In this document: piece by piece, positions 46,276 to 60,010 of the stretch
Layout: the number at the start of each line of letters is the position of its first letter
Numbering within the stretch: the stretch's first letter is position 1
Assembly (NCBI GenBank): GCA_036768485.1
Contig: JAVLUZ010000172.1
Span: forward strand, 62,001-126,000
Source: Mermis nigrescens
Taxonomy: Eukaryota; Nematoda; Enoplea; Mermithida; Mermithidae
Length of the DNA: 64,000 nucleotides
Reading direction: 5' to 3'
Made by a program: the position numbers and the translations under genes
The notes under the pieces: generated by a model
The model's database searches: none
What the model saw: the letters and a program-made list of their open reading frames with translations, nothing else
Told to the model about the DNA's origin: nothing

Positions 46276-49200
46276 TAGTACACTACTTTTAATTAGCGTG
46301 ATTTGAGTACATCAGTCAGTAAACACAATCAGTAACATGCCACAATAATGACAACAGTCCAAGAACGCGGAAAACAATATTGTTCTTAACGTCAGCATTA
46401 TCCTTTTTAAACAAGACAACCTTATTGACACCATCCATTTTCAAATTAAAACTGCATTAAGTTATTTCTTCTTAATGTGCAGTTCACTTATAATCAAGCA
46501 CAAAAATTTAACCAACGAATTCACATTGCAAATCCTCACTCAATCAATACACAAGCACAATGTGTTGTGACTTTTGAAATTGAAAACGCCCAATTTTCAA
46601 TTTTCAAATTGAAAATTGGATGTTTGAATTTGCGATAAAGAAAATAATCAAAAGATAGTCACTTGGTTTATTTAAGCCGAGTAATAAAATAACGACCGTC
46701 CACCAACTCCAAACTAAACGCGACTAATCTGATCACTATGAAAAAGTTTTGAAAAATGAGCTTGCTAAGCGAGAGTTGTAAACCAAGAGAACCTTAAAGT
46801 TAAAACCTACCATTAAATTATTAAGAGAATTATAAAAGATTTTAAACTTCAAGAAAATGGAAAAGGCGGGATGTTGGTAAATTAGAAGGCAAAGTTTTTC
46901 GGCAAAAATTCAAAAACTTCACGCAAATATCAAATGTAAGGAACACTAACTCTTTGATTTGGTTGTAAAATAAATTTGTAGTATAGACTACATATTAACA
47001 ACAAATGAATAGTGCAAACTTTACACAACTACTAGGTGTAGAGAATACTAACAGTTTACGGCTTATTAATGTACATGATTACAATAAAGCTGCATATCTT
47101 TCACGACTTCTGTGCACAGTAGTGTGATTGCTGGTTCATTTTAAACCACTTTTGCAGGCAATTTACATCAATTAAACGATAGCTCTCCATGTGCAAGATT
47201 TTGTGAAACATATTATAAACACGGCTAAGAAAGATTTAACTTTAATGCAACCCATTTAAGACAAAATTACATCTCTTCAATGATCTAAAGACACTCGAAC
47301 ATAATTTTTAAATCACTTTAGATTACTTTTGAGGGTAAACAAACTCACTTAGTTGATGTCTCACATATGAATCCTTGAAAATTTCTTGACTTCAGTTACA
47401 AAGTCTCTGCAAGTCTATCGAATTAAGGTTAACACGTAACGTAAACTTTACACAAACACATAGCGTAAAGAATATTTTAGTCGGATTCGTAATTTTGATA
47501 TTGCTCCGATATTTCTTTCAACATTTATGGAAAAATGAGTCTCCATAGTGTTTTAAAGACAATAAACATTAGGTTTAAACCACTTTGCAATACTGCTGAG
47601 TGTAAGCAAGCGCGCCCAACTGACGTATATATTTCATTCCCTGTAAATTTTTATATCTCAGGAAAAAATTTCGGTTTTTGCAATGCTCTAGAACAAAGGC
47701 TAAATGCAGTGTAAAAAATTACTCGGATATTATGATCAACATTCATGAAAAAATTATGTCTCTACAATGGTCTGAGGACATATAAACAATGAGTGTAAAC
47801 TACTTTACATCACTGTTGGATGTAAACAAACGCGCCTACGTGACGTCTCACATTTGATCCTTTGAAAACTTCTAGACTCCAAGAAAAAATTAGGTTTCTG
47901 GAATGCTCAAAAACGAAGATAAATACATATGTAGTGTAAACTTCATGTAAACACCTAGTGTAAAGAAGATTTTAGTCAGATTCGTAATTTTGATATTGTT
48001 CCGATATTACGATTAATATTTATGAAAAAATTAAGTCTACATAATGATCTATGGGCAAACTAACAATTGGTGTAAACTACTTTACAACACCGTAGAGTGT
48101 AAACATATGCGCCAGACTGGCATATCAAATTTGGTTCCTGGTCCATTTCTAGACTTGATAAACGTGTCCCTGACTCGTAACCGGAGAAGCAGGTAGAAAA
48201 AACAAGACAGAAACGCATTTTAAACTCCAAATTTTTGACTTTACACTCGCTAAATATTAATGTATAGACAATTTGCTTTGACATGCACCCGATATAAAGC
48301 ACTTTATTTTTATTCTATTAGACTTATCCCGACTTCTGGACGGAGAAAGTGGCGAACAAAAAACGCAACAAAAACGTATTTTCCATCATTTAGAACACTG
48401 TAAACTTTAAAATTCCGTACCGAACTCCCCATTGAGTTTAAAGAAGTTCGGTTTGGTACAATTTGTAGCTTTTAAATCGTAGTACATTCCTGTGTGCCAA
48501 AAATTCTGTTGCAAAAATTATTTGGCATGATTTATCAATCAAACTTCGGAAAAAACGTGTTTTTTCGCCCATTTTTTACCTCTGATTTCGAACTTTACAC
48601 CCCCATAAATAAATCAATATTGCGTTTTTTAAATGCGGTTTGCTGCGATGTTTAGCCCCTGTGAGGCACTTTATTAATGCTGTCTTCGATTTGCACTGAC
48701 TCATAAGCGGAAAAATTTGGCAGAGAAATCTTAGTTAAAATCCGTTTTTTTACACCATCCACTAGAGTGTAAACTTTAAACCCCAGGATCTAACTCACCA
48801 TAGAGCATAGAAGACTTTGCTTATATGCAGAATGTAGCCCTTGATCCGCTCTACATTTCTGTCAGAAAACATTTTAAAAACCTCATAACCGGAGTTAGTA
48901 TCGGACATAGGAAGGTTGAAAACTCGACCAAAAAGTGCTTTTTCACCCCCAGATTTTCGCACTCTTTACACTGCCGTTCAATAAATAATGCGAATTTCAA
49001 AAAACAAAAAAAGTGTCATCTGTAGAATTCATCCCTCTATTATCCTATTCTGTTCAATCCTTCGAGTCATCAATACTCAGTTGTCCACATGCCGCAGTAA
49101 AAAGGTCCCAAAATTTGTCCTATGTTATAACGTTACACAAAAACTTTACACCTTCTTTACACAGTCAATTTTGAGTTTCAAGAAAAACAAAAAACACGGG

Positions 49201-49334
49201 CAGCGAATTTTTTTATTATCTTTCTTTTAAAAAAACCGCACCTTCCAGAAGTGTCCCGTTATAGCTGTAGGGGGGTGCCCAGGTGTTGAGGGTACCCAAG
49301 TATATTATAGGTACGCGCTGACGCGCTACCTATG
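46276..49334. repeat. R4 repeat, copy A (about 3 kb)
   Basis: Starts TTTTAATTAGCGTGATTTGA and ends ATTATAGGTACGCGCTGACG just before a TA tract. The interior is a chain of diverged sub-repeats of roughly 200-270 bp (TTTTAGTCGGATTCGTAATT, ATTTATGAAAAAATTAAGTC) punctuated by GTGTAAAC and CTTTACAC words. No coding frame. Matches 60.0-62.37 kb along most of its length. Confidence 0.8.
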
Positions 49335-50231
<897 letters not shown>

Positions 50232-51180
50232 AAAACTGCGCTCGCACGCAGTTTTAATCGACCTGGAAAAAGGGGCGTATCAACACGAACTAAGAAAAAT
50301 GAAATGGATACACGAATATGACAATAGGCCTATTGGCTAAAGCTTACGGTAAGAGTAGGTACAAAGGGGACAGTCACAAAAGTGAGAGACACACATATGA
50401 ACTTTAAGTACACGTATGATATGATAATACACGTACCAAGTCGCATTAAGTGCGAGTTCCCATTTTCCTAAACCAAGTTTTGATTGAAAATATGTGTGGG
50501 AAAGGAATGAAAATATGTTTATTTTTAGGGGAAGGCGAACCTGGGCGAGCCGCTTAAGTGTTACGCTCAACGGTCGCATACGTGCATTTGGAAATTGAGC
50601 ACGAAAGTGTATATCTGGGGCAATCATTTGTTGATGTGTAGTGTAGAGATCGCTCTACACACAGTTTTACCGCGTTGGTTCAACGCAAAATTCCTTTTGT
50701 TTTGTGCTACGCTGTACCTACATACCTACGACTGTTTTGCCCAAATGTACAATTTTGTGCTTAATTTCCAAATGCACGTACGCTGACCACTAAGCGCAAT
50801 GCTATAGTGTGTTGCCCGGGACCACCTTTCCTCCAAAAATTATCCTATTTTCATTTCCTTTCCCATAAATATTTTCAATTAGAATGCGGGATAGGAAAAT
50901 GTGCACTTGGACTTAATGTGACTTGAGTACGAATTGGTATGTGTGTTATCATATCATATGTGTGTTAAAACTCCATATGTGTGTCTCATATTTGTGCCTA
51001 TTCCCTTTGTACATTCCTTTACCGTAAGCTTTGCCCATAGGCCTATTGTTATTCTCATAGATCCATTCCGCGTTTCTTTGTCCGCGTTGATACGCCTCTT
51101 TTTTGTATCGTTTAAAACTGCATGCGAGCGCAGTTTGGACGATCATTCTGGCACTTTAAGACTTTTCATTTTACATTGAG
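50232..51180. mobile_element. R5-related fold-back, about 400-bp arms
   Basis: 50232-50640 (AACTGCGCTCGCACGCAGTT, AATAGGCCTATTGG, AGCTTACGGTAA) is inverted with more divergence at 50760-51170. The plus-oriented form recurs at 56.82-57.42 kb, interrupted there by R2. Confidence 0.8.
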
Positions 51181-51189
51181 CTTCTAAGC

Positions 51190-51930
51190 CCTTTTTGCCA
51201 GCTTCCAAGCTGTGCCTTGCTTTTCTTTTCTGTGCGTCGAGTAGTCTACGCACATAGTCCCTAGTATCTTCCCGGCATGGCTGCAGGAAATCTCGTTGTG
51301 TTTTCGTCACATAGTGGGCACGTTTCTTTTGTCCTAGCGCATTTTGTTATATTATTTGTGCGCCAATTTGGCATTTATTCTTATGCCTTTGGCGGGGTTT
51401 TGTGCCCTCTGTCTAAATACATTGTTTATTTTAACCGATTAGCGAAACACGACAGTCGGGAGCATGCATCCTTCATGCTGTCGCGTATTTCATTGCTTCA
51501 CAATTTTCTATCCAAAAATATTGTAAAAATTAATTATTTAATCAACGATGTTGGGCTCGGTTGAATTACCGTGCTGTTGAATTTCTGTCCTTGTGCTACA
51601 CTATACTTAGGAACCCTCAATGTTTTCAAGCACCGGAATTCGGTCCCAAAACAAGTTAAATAATAATCTTTTTGAGCCCCCAATTAGATTTCTGGGGAAC
51701 TCACATTATTTAGGTGCTTAATCTCAAAGGGGTTAAGTAAGTAAGTTTCACTAGGTGCGTGCATAGAGGGCTGGGCTACCTTGACAGGCCGGGCCTCTTA
51801 CCGCCGAGTCGCCGGCTGGTGTTCGACCCCTAAAAAGAGCAATTAACCCCATGTGAGCGCATAAGCTTAGGCTAGGGCGTAAGTAATCTACGTAGATGTA
51901 GGTGCGCCCTACGTTTACAGTAGGTATATT
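51190..51930 (-). repeat. R5 repeat, inverted copy
   Basis: The reverse complement matches 56.06-56.8 kb: GGTTAAGTAAGTAAG, CACCGGAATTCGGTCC and CATCCTTCATGCTGTCG on the plus strand. It continues without a break from the right arm of the fold-back, so both may be one composite element. Confidence 0.8.
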
Positions 51931-52308
51931 GTAACACAAAACAAAAGGATATTCGCGTTGATCCAATGCGACGCTACGGCATGTAGAGGAATCTCTACAC
52001 ATTACATAACCGGAGAGACAAAAGCACAATGTTAATAAACACATACCTTACAAATAGATACCGGATTTTTAGGTGCTGCACCTTTTTTTTTGACCTGCCT
52101 CGACAGGAGAATGCCAGAAAAGCATAAATACAGTGTTTTTGAAGCATATAGTCAATGGTTGTTGCACATGATTGCACCTAAAATAGGATTTGCGCACCTA
52201 ATTGCACCTAATCTCGACTTTTGTCAATTTTGCACCTAAATCTCAATAATTTAGCTCACAAGTTACACATTTTACGCATCTTTTTAAAATTTAACACAGT
52301 TACCGTAG
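51931..52308. other. No gene recognised
   Basis: Spacer between R5 and the hAT-like pseudogene; contains repeated TTGCACCTAA words at 52150-52240. Confidence 0.5.
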
Positions 52309-52931
52309 ATGGTACATGGTGTTTACTTTGTTGAGCGATTGCGGGTGCATTATTCTGTTTTTGGCAACATGCCAAAAGTTAGGAACTGTAAATTGAATGC
52401 TTTAGCCAAAGATTTCCATGCAGAAACAATTATTAGCGATGGCGCTATCCTAAAATGTGATGCCTGTGACGTTGTTATTCAGATTGATAAAAAGCATCAA
52501 TAACTACAAGTTACGCAGCGTATTCAAAGTGCTCGGCATTTTGGGCAGATTTCAAGATCCAACCAAAGGCCAACACAGTCTTTTTTGGCTGCTGGATTCA
52601 AAAAAGCTGAAAATTCTATAGAATTAGCCAAGGAATTTGAGTCAGATTTAAGTGTAACTTTTGTTCAATCGCGTGTTCCTTTAAAATTAATTCAATGCCT
52701 ATGAGAGATTTTCTTGAAAAATATACCAACCGCACAATTCCTGATGAAAGAACCCTGCATAAGAATTATGTCTTGCCAATTTACAATCAAACAATTAAGA
52801 AGATTACACGGTTGATAGGCGATAATCATGTGTATTTTATTTTGGACGAAACAACGGATGCAAAACAGCGTGCTGAACATACTGGTTGTACAATTAAACG
52901 GAAAGCCATTGAAACCGATGATGCTGCATAA
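52309..52931 (+). pseudogene. hAT/CGGBP1-like transposase, broken
   Basis: The first frame (52309-52503) reads ALAKDFHAETIISDGAILKC then DACDVVIQIDKKHQ-stop, resembling the BED-like finger of CGGBP1-type hAT proteins (C-x2-C then a basic His region). A shifted frame gives SFLAAGFKKAE. A third (52695-52931) reads FLEKYTNRTIPDERTLHKNY, then VYFILDETTDAKQRA, the D-E-T-T-D block holding the first catalytic Asp of hAT transposases. Frameshifts separate the parts and the C-terminal half is absent. It is a dead N-terminal remnant. Confidence 0.68.
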
Positions 52932-54770
52932 TTGTTAACCACTTTTATTAGTAGCTGCTTCCACACACGCTGGAGGTCAAACTCTTACGGAGGGTAGAGT
53001 ATAGTAATTTTTTAAATTAAAATGTGGATATAGTAAACTTTTTTCAGCAAAAATCGGCCTAAGGTACTTACCTCTTTCAAACAGAATTGATAGGCTAATT
53101 TTTTCTGATCTAATTTCAGTAAAAATTATTCCCACCTCACCCGCCCCTCCAACAGGCATGTATTGAGACGTGTCGGCATTTACGGATGGATCGATCTTGA
53201 AAAAATTCCGCGGAAATATACAGAGAAATCCAGACGTTGAAGCTTTTGTCAGTTAAACGACTGATAAAAGACTGAAGACGCTATTTACACCCCTCGCTTC
53301 TGTGGATGTCGAGCGATGGGGGTATTATGATTTCTGGGAGGTATTTCAACTTTTTGGGGATGCATACCCCCAACCCCCACGCCCATGTGTGAGTGTAAGT
53401 ATGATGTTTGAAAGTTTGAAAAAGTCGATTTCAAATTGTTTTGCAACATCTATCGCTTAATCGAAATCTTAATAATCAAACTGCTGCTGTTTTTCTGCAT
53501 CGGAGGTTAAACAAAAGAAGAAAAAATTCGCACGGAACAAAACGAGAATGGGGAATTTTATCGCTTATTATAAAAAATAGTCAGAATTCAACACATGCAA
53601 TTTGACGAAAATGTAAGTCGTACAGCCAAAATGAAATTAGCTCAAACCGATCAAAGTTATCAACACGAAAATAGACCAATTTTTGTATGCGGACTAAAGT
53701 CTTTCAGTAATTCAGCAAAATTTCGAGAAGTGGAAACAAAGCGCAAGCATTGCATTATAAAAATGCAGAAGCATCAAGTGTTTCAATCTACAAGAATTTC
53801 TCACAAAAATGCTGAGGAACATGAAGAACATATGGTTCGCCGCACGTGAAGAAAATTTCGTACATTGATAATATTTTTACTATTATGCAAATTGATGAAA
53901 AGAGCTCCATTACGTGTGTGTCCTTCATTACGTATGCGCCCTTTGTAGTCATCCAGTCATGACAAAGTTCTGTCTGCAATTTGCCGTGCTGTTTTATATC
54001 AAGCAACATTATAAAGAAAAGCAGCAGGCACCTATTGTTAAAGCTAAGCCAGGGAGGCCTCGATCCATTTTTATTGTGTCATCATTAGATTGTACATACC
54101 TGTAATACACTTAATTTAGAATTTTTATAAAAATAAAATTTAGGTAAAAAATAAGAAAAATTTGAGGCTCTTTTTGTCATCAGGCCTGAGGCACAGGACT
54201 CGGTCGTCTCAGACACGGGCCGGCCCTGTCTTTAATCAATTCCACCACCTCATTATCTAATTTAATTATTGGATCAAACTTACTCTACCAAATCATCGCC
54301 GTTGCTGCCATAATCATAGCCAATGCCCTGCATTTAAAAGCAAATGTCGATGAGCAATCAATCGAAATTCCGACCAACATTTGCACCCATTACGCTGTGA
54401 TGAAAAAAAATTAATAAAATTTGGAATATAATGATGATTTTTGGACAATATCTAATTGCGGCAGTTGGTAAGTTATTCAAAAAATTGCATTTATCACAGA
54501 GAGTTCCAGCTTAATCTGAATTTGTATGGGCGATTATAGCGAAGGGCATGAGGTCGCCAGCTCCCGAGAAATACAAAACTTGTGAATCGCTGAGAGGATT
54601 ATGCATTTATGGTGTACGTTTTCACAGGGCTAAAACATAATTTTGGCTGGTCGTGTACGACATAAACAGTGGGATTGAGCCATCGGAGACAAATACTGCA
54701 AACTTAGCTGGACTTTAGAAATTTAAAATGTCAAAAATGGGCGTTTTCACTCAAATCCAGTTTCTTGGCT
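52932..54770. other. No gene recognised, R1 scrap at 53330-53395
   Basis: 53330-53395 carries an R1 end (CCCCCACGCCCATGTGTG). The 84-residue frame at 53595-53849 has no recognisable motif. Nothing else supported. Confidence 0.5.
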
Positions 54771-54779
54771 GTTTATATA

Positions 54780-55516
54780 GCAAAGAAAAATGCTCCGATG
54801 GAACAAAAAAGATGAGTATACTTGGCATTGTGGATTATTAAGGATGTAAAAGGAGGGGACTAGGAAAAATCTACCTAAAGTCGCAAAATCTGCTAAAAAT
54901 CACACTTTCTCTAAGCAACGTAAAAAATCGAAGTATATTCTGCAGCCTCTAAAAAGTGTCTTTTTTAAATCATGTTCAAAGTTTCAGATAAGAGTGTATA
55001 CGAAATTTGTAATGTTTATTTTTTTAAATTAATGGCAAGTAGCAACGCAGACTAGCTTCGTATCCTGATCGATAGAAAATTAAGTGGTATTGTATTTAAA
55101 GTTGTTTTATTTTCGTCTGAGCATTAAAGCAAGCAAAGCAGGGGCCGATTGATTAGTGCACACAATCCTTAAGGGGCATGCTAGTGTACCTACATCTAGT
55201 CTGTTTCAAGTCATTTTAAGTGTTTCCTACTGTTTTAAACCATTCATTCAATTGGCTTAGAAAGACAGTTAGTTTACTCAACATCATTTCCTAGCTAATG
55301 TGCTGCTTTTTCAATCATTTTATGGTTAAATATTTATTTTAAAGTGTTGGCCGCAGAATATACTTCGATTTTTTGCGTTGCTTAGAGAAAGTGTGATTTT
55401 TAGCAGATTTTGCGACTTTAGGTAGACTTTTCCTAGTCCCCTCCTTTTACATCCTTAATAATCCACAATTCCAAGTATATTCATCTTTTTTGTTCCATCG
55501 GAGCATTTTTCTTTGC
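54780..55516. mobile_element. R3 TIR element, copy 2
   Basis: A 737-bp copy with the same GCAAAGAAAAATGCTCCGAT ends and TA flanks. Unlike copies 1 and 3 it is not beside a TA microsatellite on the left. Confidence 0.85.
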
Positions 55517-56045
55517 TAGTACCCCGCTTTTAATTAGTATGATTTGAGTACATCAGTCAGTAAACACATACAGTAACATGCCATTATAATGACAGCGGTC
55601 CAAGAACACGGAAAGCAATACTGTTCTTAACATCAGCATTATCCTTTTCAAACAAGACAACCTTACATTATTTTAACAGATCAAAGTTTTTCAGCATTAA
55701 CTTTACGCAAATATCAAGTGTAAGGAACACTAACGCTCAGATTTGGAAGTAAAATAAATTTGTAGTATAAACTACATTTTAACAACAAATGATTAGTGCA
55801 AATTTCACACAACTACTAGGTGTAGAGAACACTAATAGTCAGATTCTCAATTCTGATTTTACGTAGAACATTTTGAAAAAATTAAGCTTCCGCAAGGCTC
55901 TAGAACAAGAGTTGAGTTAATAGGCAGTGTAAACTTTACACAACCACAGAGTTTAAAGAAAATTTCAGTCGGATTCGTTATTCTGATATTACGATCAACA
56001 TTTATGAAAAAATTAAGTCTCCACAATGGCCCAAGGACAAATAAA
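55517..56045. repeat. R4 repeat, copy B (start only)
   Basis: Follows R3 as in the other two places and matches 63234-63770 closely, then switches to R5 at about 56046. Confidence 0.8.
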
Positions 56046-57430
56046 TATCAGATGTGTTAACGTAGACTCAAGCTACGTTCACTTCGCTTACTTAACCCGA
56101 ATCTCAAGCTTATGCGCTCACACGGGGGTTCTCGCCCTTTTTAGGAGGTCGATCACCAGCCGGCGATTCGGGGGTAAGCGGCCCGGCCTATTCAAGGTAG
56201 CCCGTCCCTCTACGCACGCACCTAGTGAAACTTACTTACTTAAACCCTTTGAGATTAAGTACCTAATTAAAGTAAGTTCCCCGGAAACCTAATTGAGGGC
56301 TCAAAAAGACTATTATTTAACTTGTTTTGGACCGAATTCCGGTGCAATTTAAGGGTTCCTAAGTATAGTGTAGCACAAGGACAGAATTCAACAGCACGGA
56401 AATTCAACCGAGCCCAGCATCGTTAATTAAATAATTAATTTTTACAATATTTTTTGGACAGAAAAATTATGAAGCAATTAAAAAGCGACAGCATGGAGGA
56501 TACATGCTGCTGACCGTCGTGTTACGCTAATCGGGTAAAATCAAACAATGTAATTAAACAAGGGCACAAAGCCCTGCCAAAGGCATACAACAACTGATGC
56601 CAATTGGCACAAACACGAATGATTAAAAACAAAGCGTACGGCGAAAAGAAGCGTGCACACTACGCAGGAAAACAAACAGACGAGTTCTGCAGCCAAGCAG
56701 ATAAAAAGGCACGTACGGAGTCTGCTCACGTACGGCGACGAAAAGAAAAAAGATACGCTCAGCGCGGAAGCTGGCGGAGAGGCTCTCAGGCTCAAAAACT
56801 AATTGTAAAATGTAAAATCTTAAAGTGCCGTCAAAACTGCGCTCGCACGCAGTTTTAACTGATGCGGAAAAAGAGGCGTAACAAGAGATGAAAAGGATCT
56901 ATGAATACGACAATAGGCCTATGGGCAAAAGCTTACGGTAAAGGCAGTGGCGGATCTAGGATTTTCCTAAGGGGGTGGTACTCCTAAGGGGGGCAGAACC
57001 CTGACTTGGGCGGAAAAATTAGCCGTTTTAACCCGAAAATCGCTAAAAATCGCTTAAAAATGCTTAATTTTGCGCACTTTTTTGGGCCAATGGGGGAGGC
57101 GGCCGCCCCCCCCCTAAATCCGCCCCTGGGTAAAGGTATGTACAAACGAGACAGGCACAAATATGAGACGCACACATATGATCTTTTAACACACGTAAGA
57201 TATGATAACACACATACCAATTCGTACTCAAGTCGCATTAAGCCCAAGTAACCATTTTCCTATCCCGGATTTTGATTGAAAATATGTGTGGGAATGGAAT
57301 GAAAAATATGATAATTTTTAGGGGAAGGTGGTCCCGGGCGACTCACTTAAGCGTTGCGCTTAACGGTCGTGTACGTGCGTATGGAAATTGAGCACAAGAA
57401 TGCACATCTGGGGCAATCAATCGGTTTTTT
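56046..57430 (+). repeat. R5 repeat with nested R2 MITE (56946-57126)
   Basis: Begins near GTAGACTCAAGCTACGTTCA, continues through the GACAGCATGGAGGATACATG hairpin and CGCTCGCACGCAGTTTTAAC, is split by R2 (GGCGGATCTAGG ... TAAATCCGCC) and resumes GGTAAAGGTATGTACAAACG. A basic 84-residue frame at 56604-56858 is not conserved in other copies and is not called. Confidence 0.8.
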
Positions 57431-57479
57431 TTCATCTGTTTCAAAAAAACCCAAACCGATTTTTTTCCCAAAAAATTTT

Positions 57480-59335
57480 TTCAGTGTAAAGTTTACAAAC
57501 ATAAGTTTGGCACATACAAACGTACTACAATCAAAGGGCTACAAACTGGCCCAAACCGAATTTATTTACACTCCACTTTCTCTGTTCAGAAGTCGGGAGA
57601 GGTCGAATAGGATAAAAATAAAGTACTTTTTATGGGGTGGCGAACAAAAATATGGACAAACACGTATTTTTCACTGTCCACCACATTGTAAACTTTAAAA
57701 ATCTGAACCGAACGCCCCATTGAGTGTAAATAAATTCGGTTTGGGCCAGTTTGTAGCCCTTTGATTGTAGTACGTTTGTATGTGCCAAACTTATGTTCCG
57801 CGAAATATTTGATATGATTTACCAATTAAATACGAAAAAACCTGTTTTTTTCGCCTATTTTACACCTCAGATTTCGAACTTTACACCCCCATAAACAACT
57901 CAATATTACGTTTTTTTGAACGCGGTTTGCTTCGACGTGTAGCCCTTAAAAGTTACTTTATATTTATCTATTTAAATTATCTTAACTCATAACCGAAAAA
58001 GTTGGCAGAGAAATCTTGGACAAAATCTGTTTTTTTTACTCATCCACTAGAGTGTAAAGTTTAAACCCCTGGTACTGTGTATTAATTGTAGAAAAGTTTG
58101 AAGGTCAGATTCGTTATTCTGACCTCACAGAGAACATTTTTTAAAAAAATTTATCATCCACGACGCTCTGGGCGGAAAAAATTTTTTCAGTGTAAAGTTT
58201 ACACCTGCACTAATAACGCAATATTGATTGTAAAGAAACAAAATAAATTTTGACGTGTAGCACTTAAGACGAGGCAGATTTTAAAGGTATTTACCACGTT
58301 CTTTCTACTAAGTGGAGAATATGGCAGGGAAAAAATATTTTTTGTCTCAGACTCTTTACAATAAACCGCCTCTAAATTCGAAAATATTACTTTTTAAGAA
58401 AAAATAAAAAAAGTTTCTCCTAGATTTTATAACCGTCTACCTTTTGAAACCAATCAGACTGCATAGAATGTAAAACTGAGTTAGATATGCTCTTGCACAT
58501 GAAAACAGTAAAAAACCGTCTAATTTACACTCCTGTGCAACAACCAATGAGTGTAAAGAAATTTTAAGACCAGATTCGTAACCTACTAATTAGGGAAAAC
58601 ATTTTTAAAAAAATTCATCATCCACGACGCTATGGGCGGAAAAAATGTTTTCAGTGTAAAGTTTACACTTGCACTAATAACGCAATATTGATTGTAAAAA
58701 AACAAAATAAATTTTGACGTGTAGCGCTTAAGACGAGGCACATTTTAAGGGTAGTTACCACGTTTTGTCTACCAAGTGGAGAATATGGCAGGGAAAATTT
58801 TTTTGTCCCAGACTCTTTACAATAAACCGCCTCTAAATTCGAGAATATTACTTTTGAAAAAAAATTAAAAAAAGTCTCCCCTAGATTTTTTAACCGTCTA
58901 CACTTTGAAACCAATCAGACTGCATAGAATGTAAAACTGAGTTAGATATGCTTGGCCACATGAAAACTGTAAAAAAACCGTCTAATTTACACTCCTGTGC
59001 AACAACCAATGAGTGTAAAGAAATTTTAAGACCAGATTCGTAACCTACTAATTAGGGAAAACATTTTTAAAAAAAATTGGCCCTCCGCAAATTATTTGAA
59101 TTTTTGGTGTAAACTTTACACACTCACGACGCGCTCGGTATTGAGTGTAAACAAGAAAAAAATGGGGGCACTAAGTTTTTTTATTATCTACCTTTTAAAA
59201 AAACCGCACCTCTCAGATGTGTGCCGTTATAGCTGTGAGGGGGGGGACACAAATTTCGCACTCGCTGTGAAAAACATATAAGAAAAAAGGATGGCCAAGT
59301 ATATTATAGGTAGCGCTATCGCGCTACCTATGATA
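57480..59335. repeat. R4 repeat, copy C with internal duplication
   Basis: 58190-58560 and 58650-59040 are direct duplicates (CAGTGTAAAGTTTACAC, TTTACAATAAACCGCCTCTA, TTTACACTCCTGTGCAACAA). Ends in the perfect hairpin ATAGGTAGCGC-TATC-GCGCTACCTAT at 59306-59331, here without a TA tract. Confidence 0.82.
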
Positions 59336-59439
59336 TAACTTTTTGTAATATTTATCTAGCCACAATATCGAATAAATTAACGTTGCAAGTGATTAGCAAA
59401 AACGCAGATTTGAGATTTATTTTATAAGCTTTATATTAA

Positions 59440-59715
59440 GCATTGGACACCATACCTAGACGTAGGGGTTTGGGGAGTATGCACCCCAAGGCAAAATACC
59501 CAACAAGAAAGCGCAAATACCCAACAATACCTCCAGAATTCAATTTTTTAAATCTTTCTGCTCTTTTTGGGTTTTTTGGTAGGTACCAATAGATAGAGCT
59601 CGACAAGAAACATTCAAAAATGGTGTTTTCTTCGCCATAGCACTATTTTTAAGGCCAATATTCCAATTCAAAACCACCCTCAGAATTTCGGAACAGCCCA
59701 CTGTATGGTGGACAA
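59440..59715 (+). repeat. R1 repeat, diverged
   Basis: GTAGGGGTTTGGGGAGTATG, AGAATTCAATTTTTTAAATC and CAAGAAACATTCAAAAATGG keep the R1 order with many changes. Confidence 0.65.
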
Positions 59716-59739
59716 TATGAGAAGGTTCACCTATTTTTT

Positions 59740-60010
59740 CAGAGGCCGCAGAATATACTTCGATTTTTGCGTTGCTTAGAAAAAGTCTGATTTTTAGTAG
59801 ATCTTGCAGTTTTAGGCACAGGTAGGTTTTTCTTTGATTTACTTACTTTCATTTTTTCTGTGTTTAGAAAATTTCTGAGTTTTAGCAAATTTTGTGAAAT
59901 TTGTAGATAGGAGCTTTTTCTAGTCCCTCCTTTTACGTCCCTGATAATTCTTTGTTCCAAGTATACTCTACCTTTTTTGTTCCATCGGAGCATTTTTTCT
60001 TGCTAGTACC
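59740..60010 (-). repeat. Solo R3 arm, diverged
   Basis: Runs GAGGCCGCAGAATATACTTC to TTCCATCGGAGCATTTTTTC, the R3 right arm with an insertion of about 90 bp, followed by R4-like sequence. Confidence 0.75.

Noticed and set aside
56604..56858. Basic 84-residue ORF in R5
   Set aside because: The frame is not preserved in the R5 copies at 44.1 and 51.3 kb.
59306..59331. Helitron 3' hairpin
   Set aside because: The hairpin is followed by GATATA rather than CTRR, and no Rep/helicase or TC start was found.
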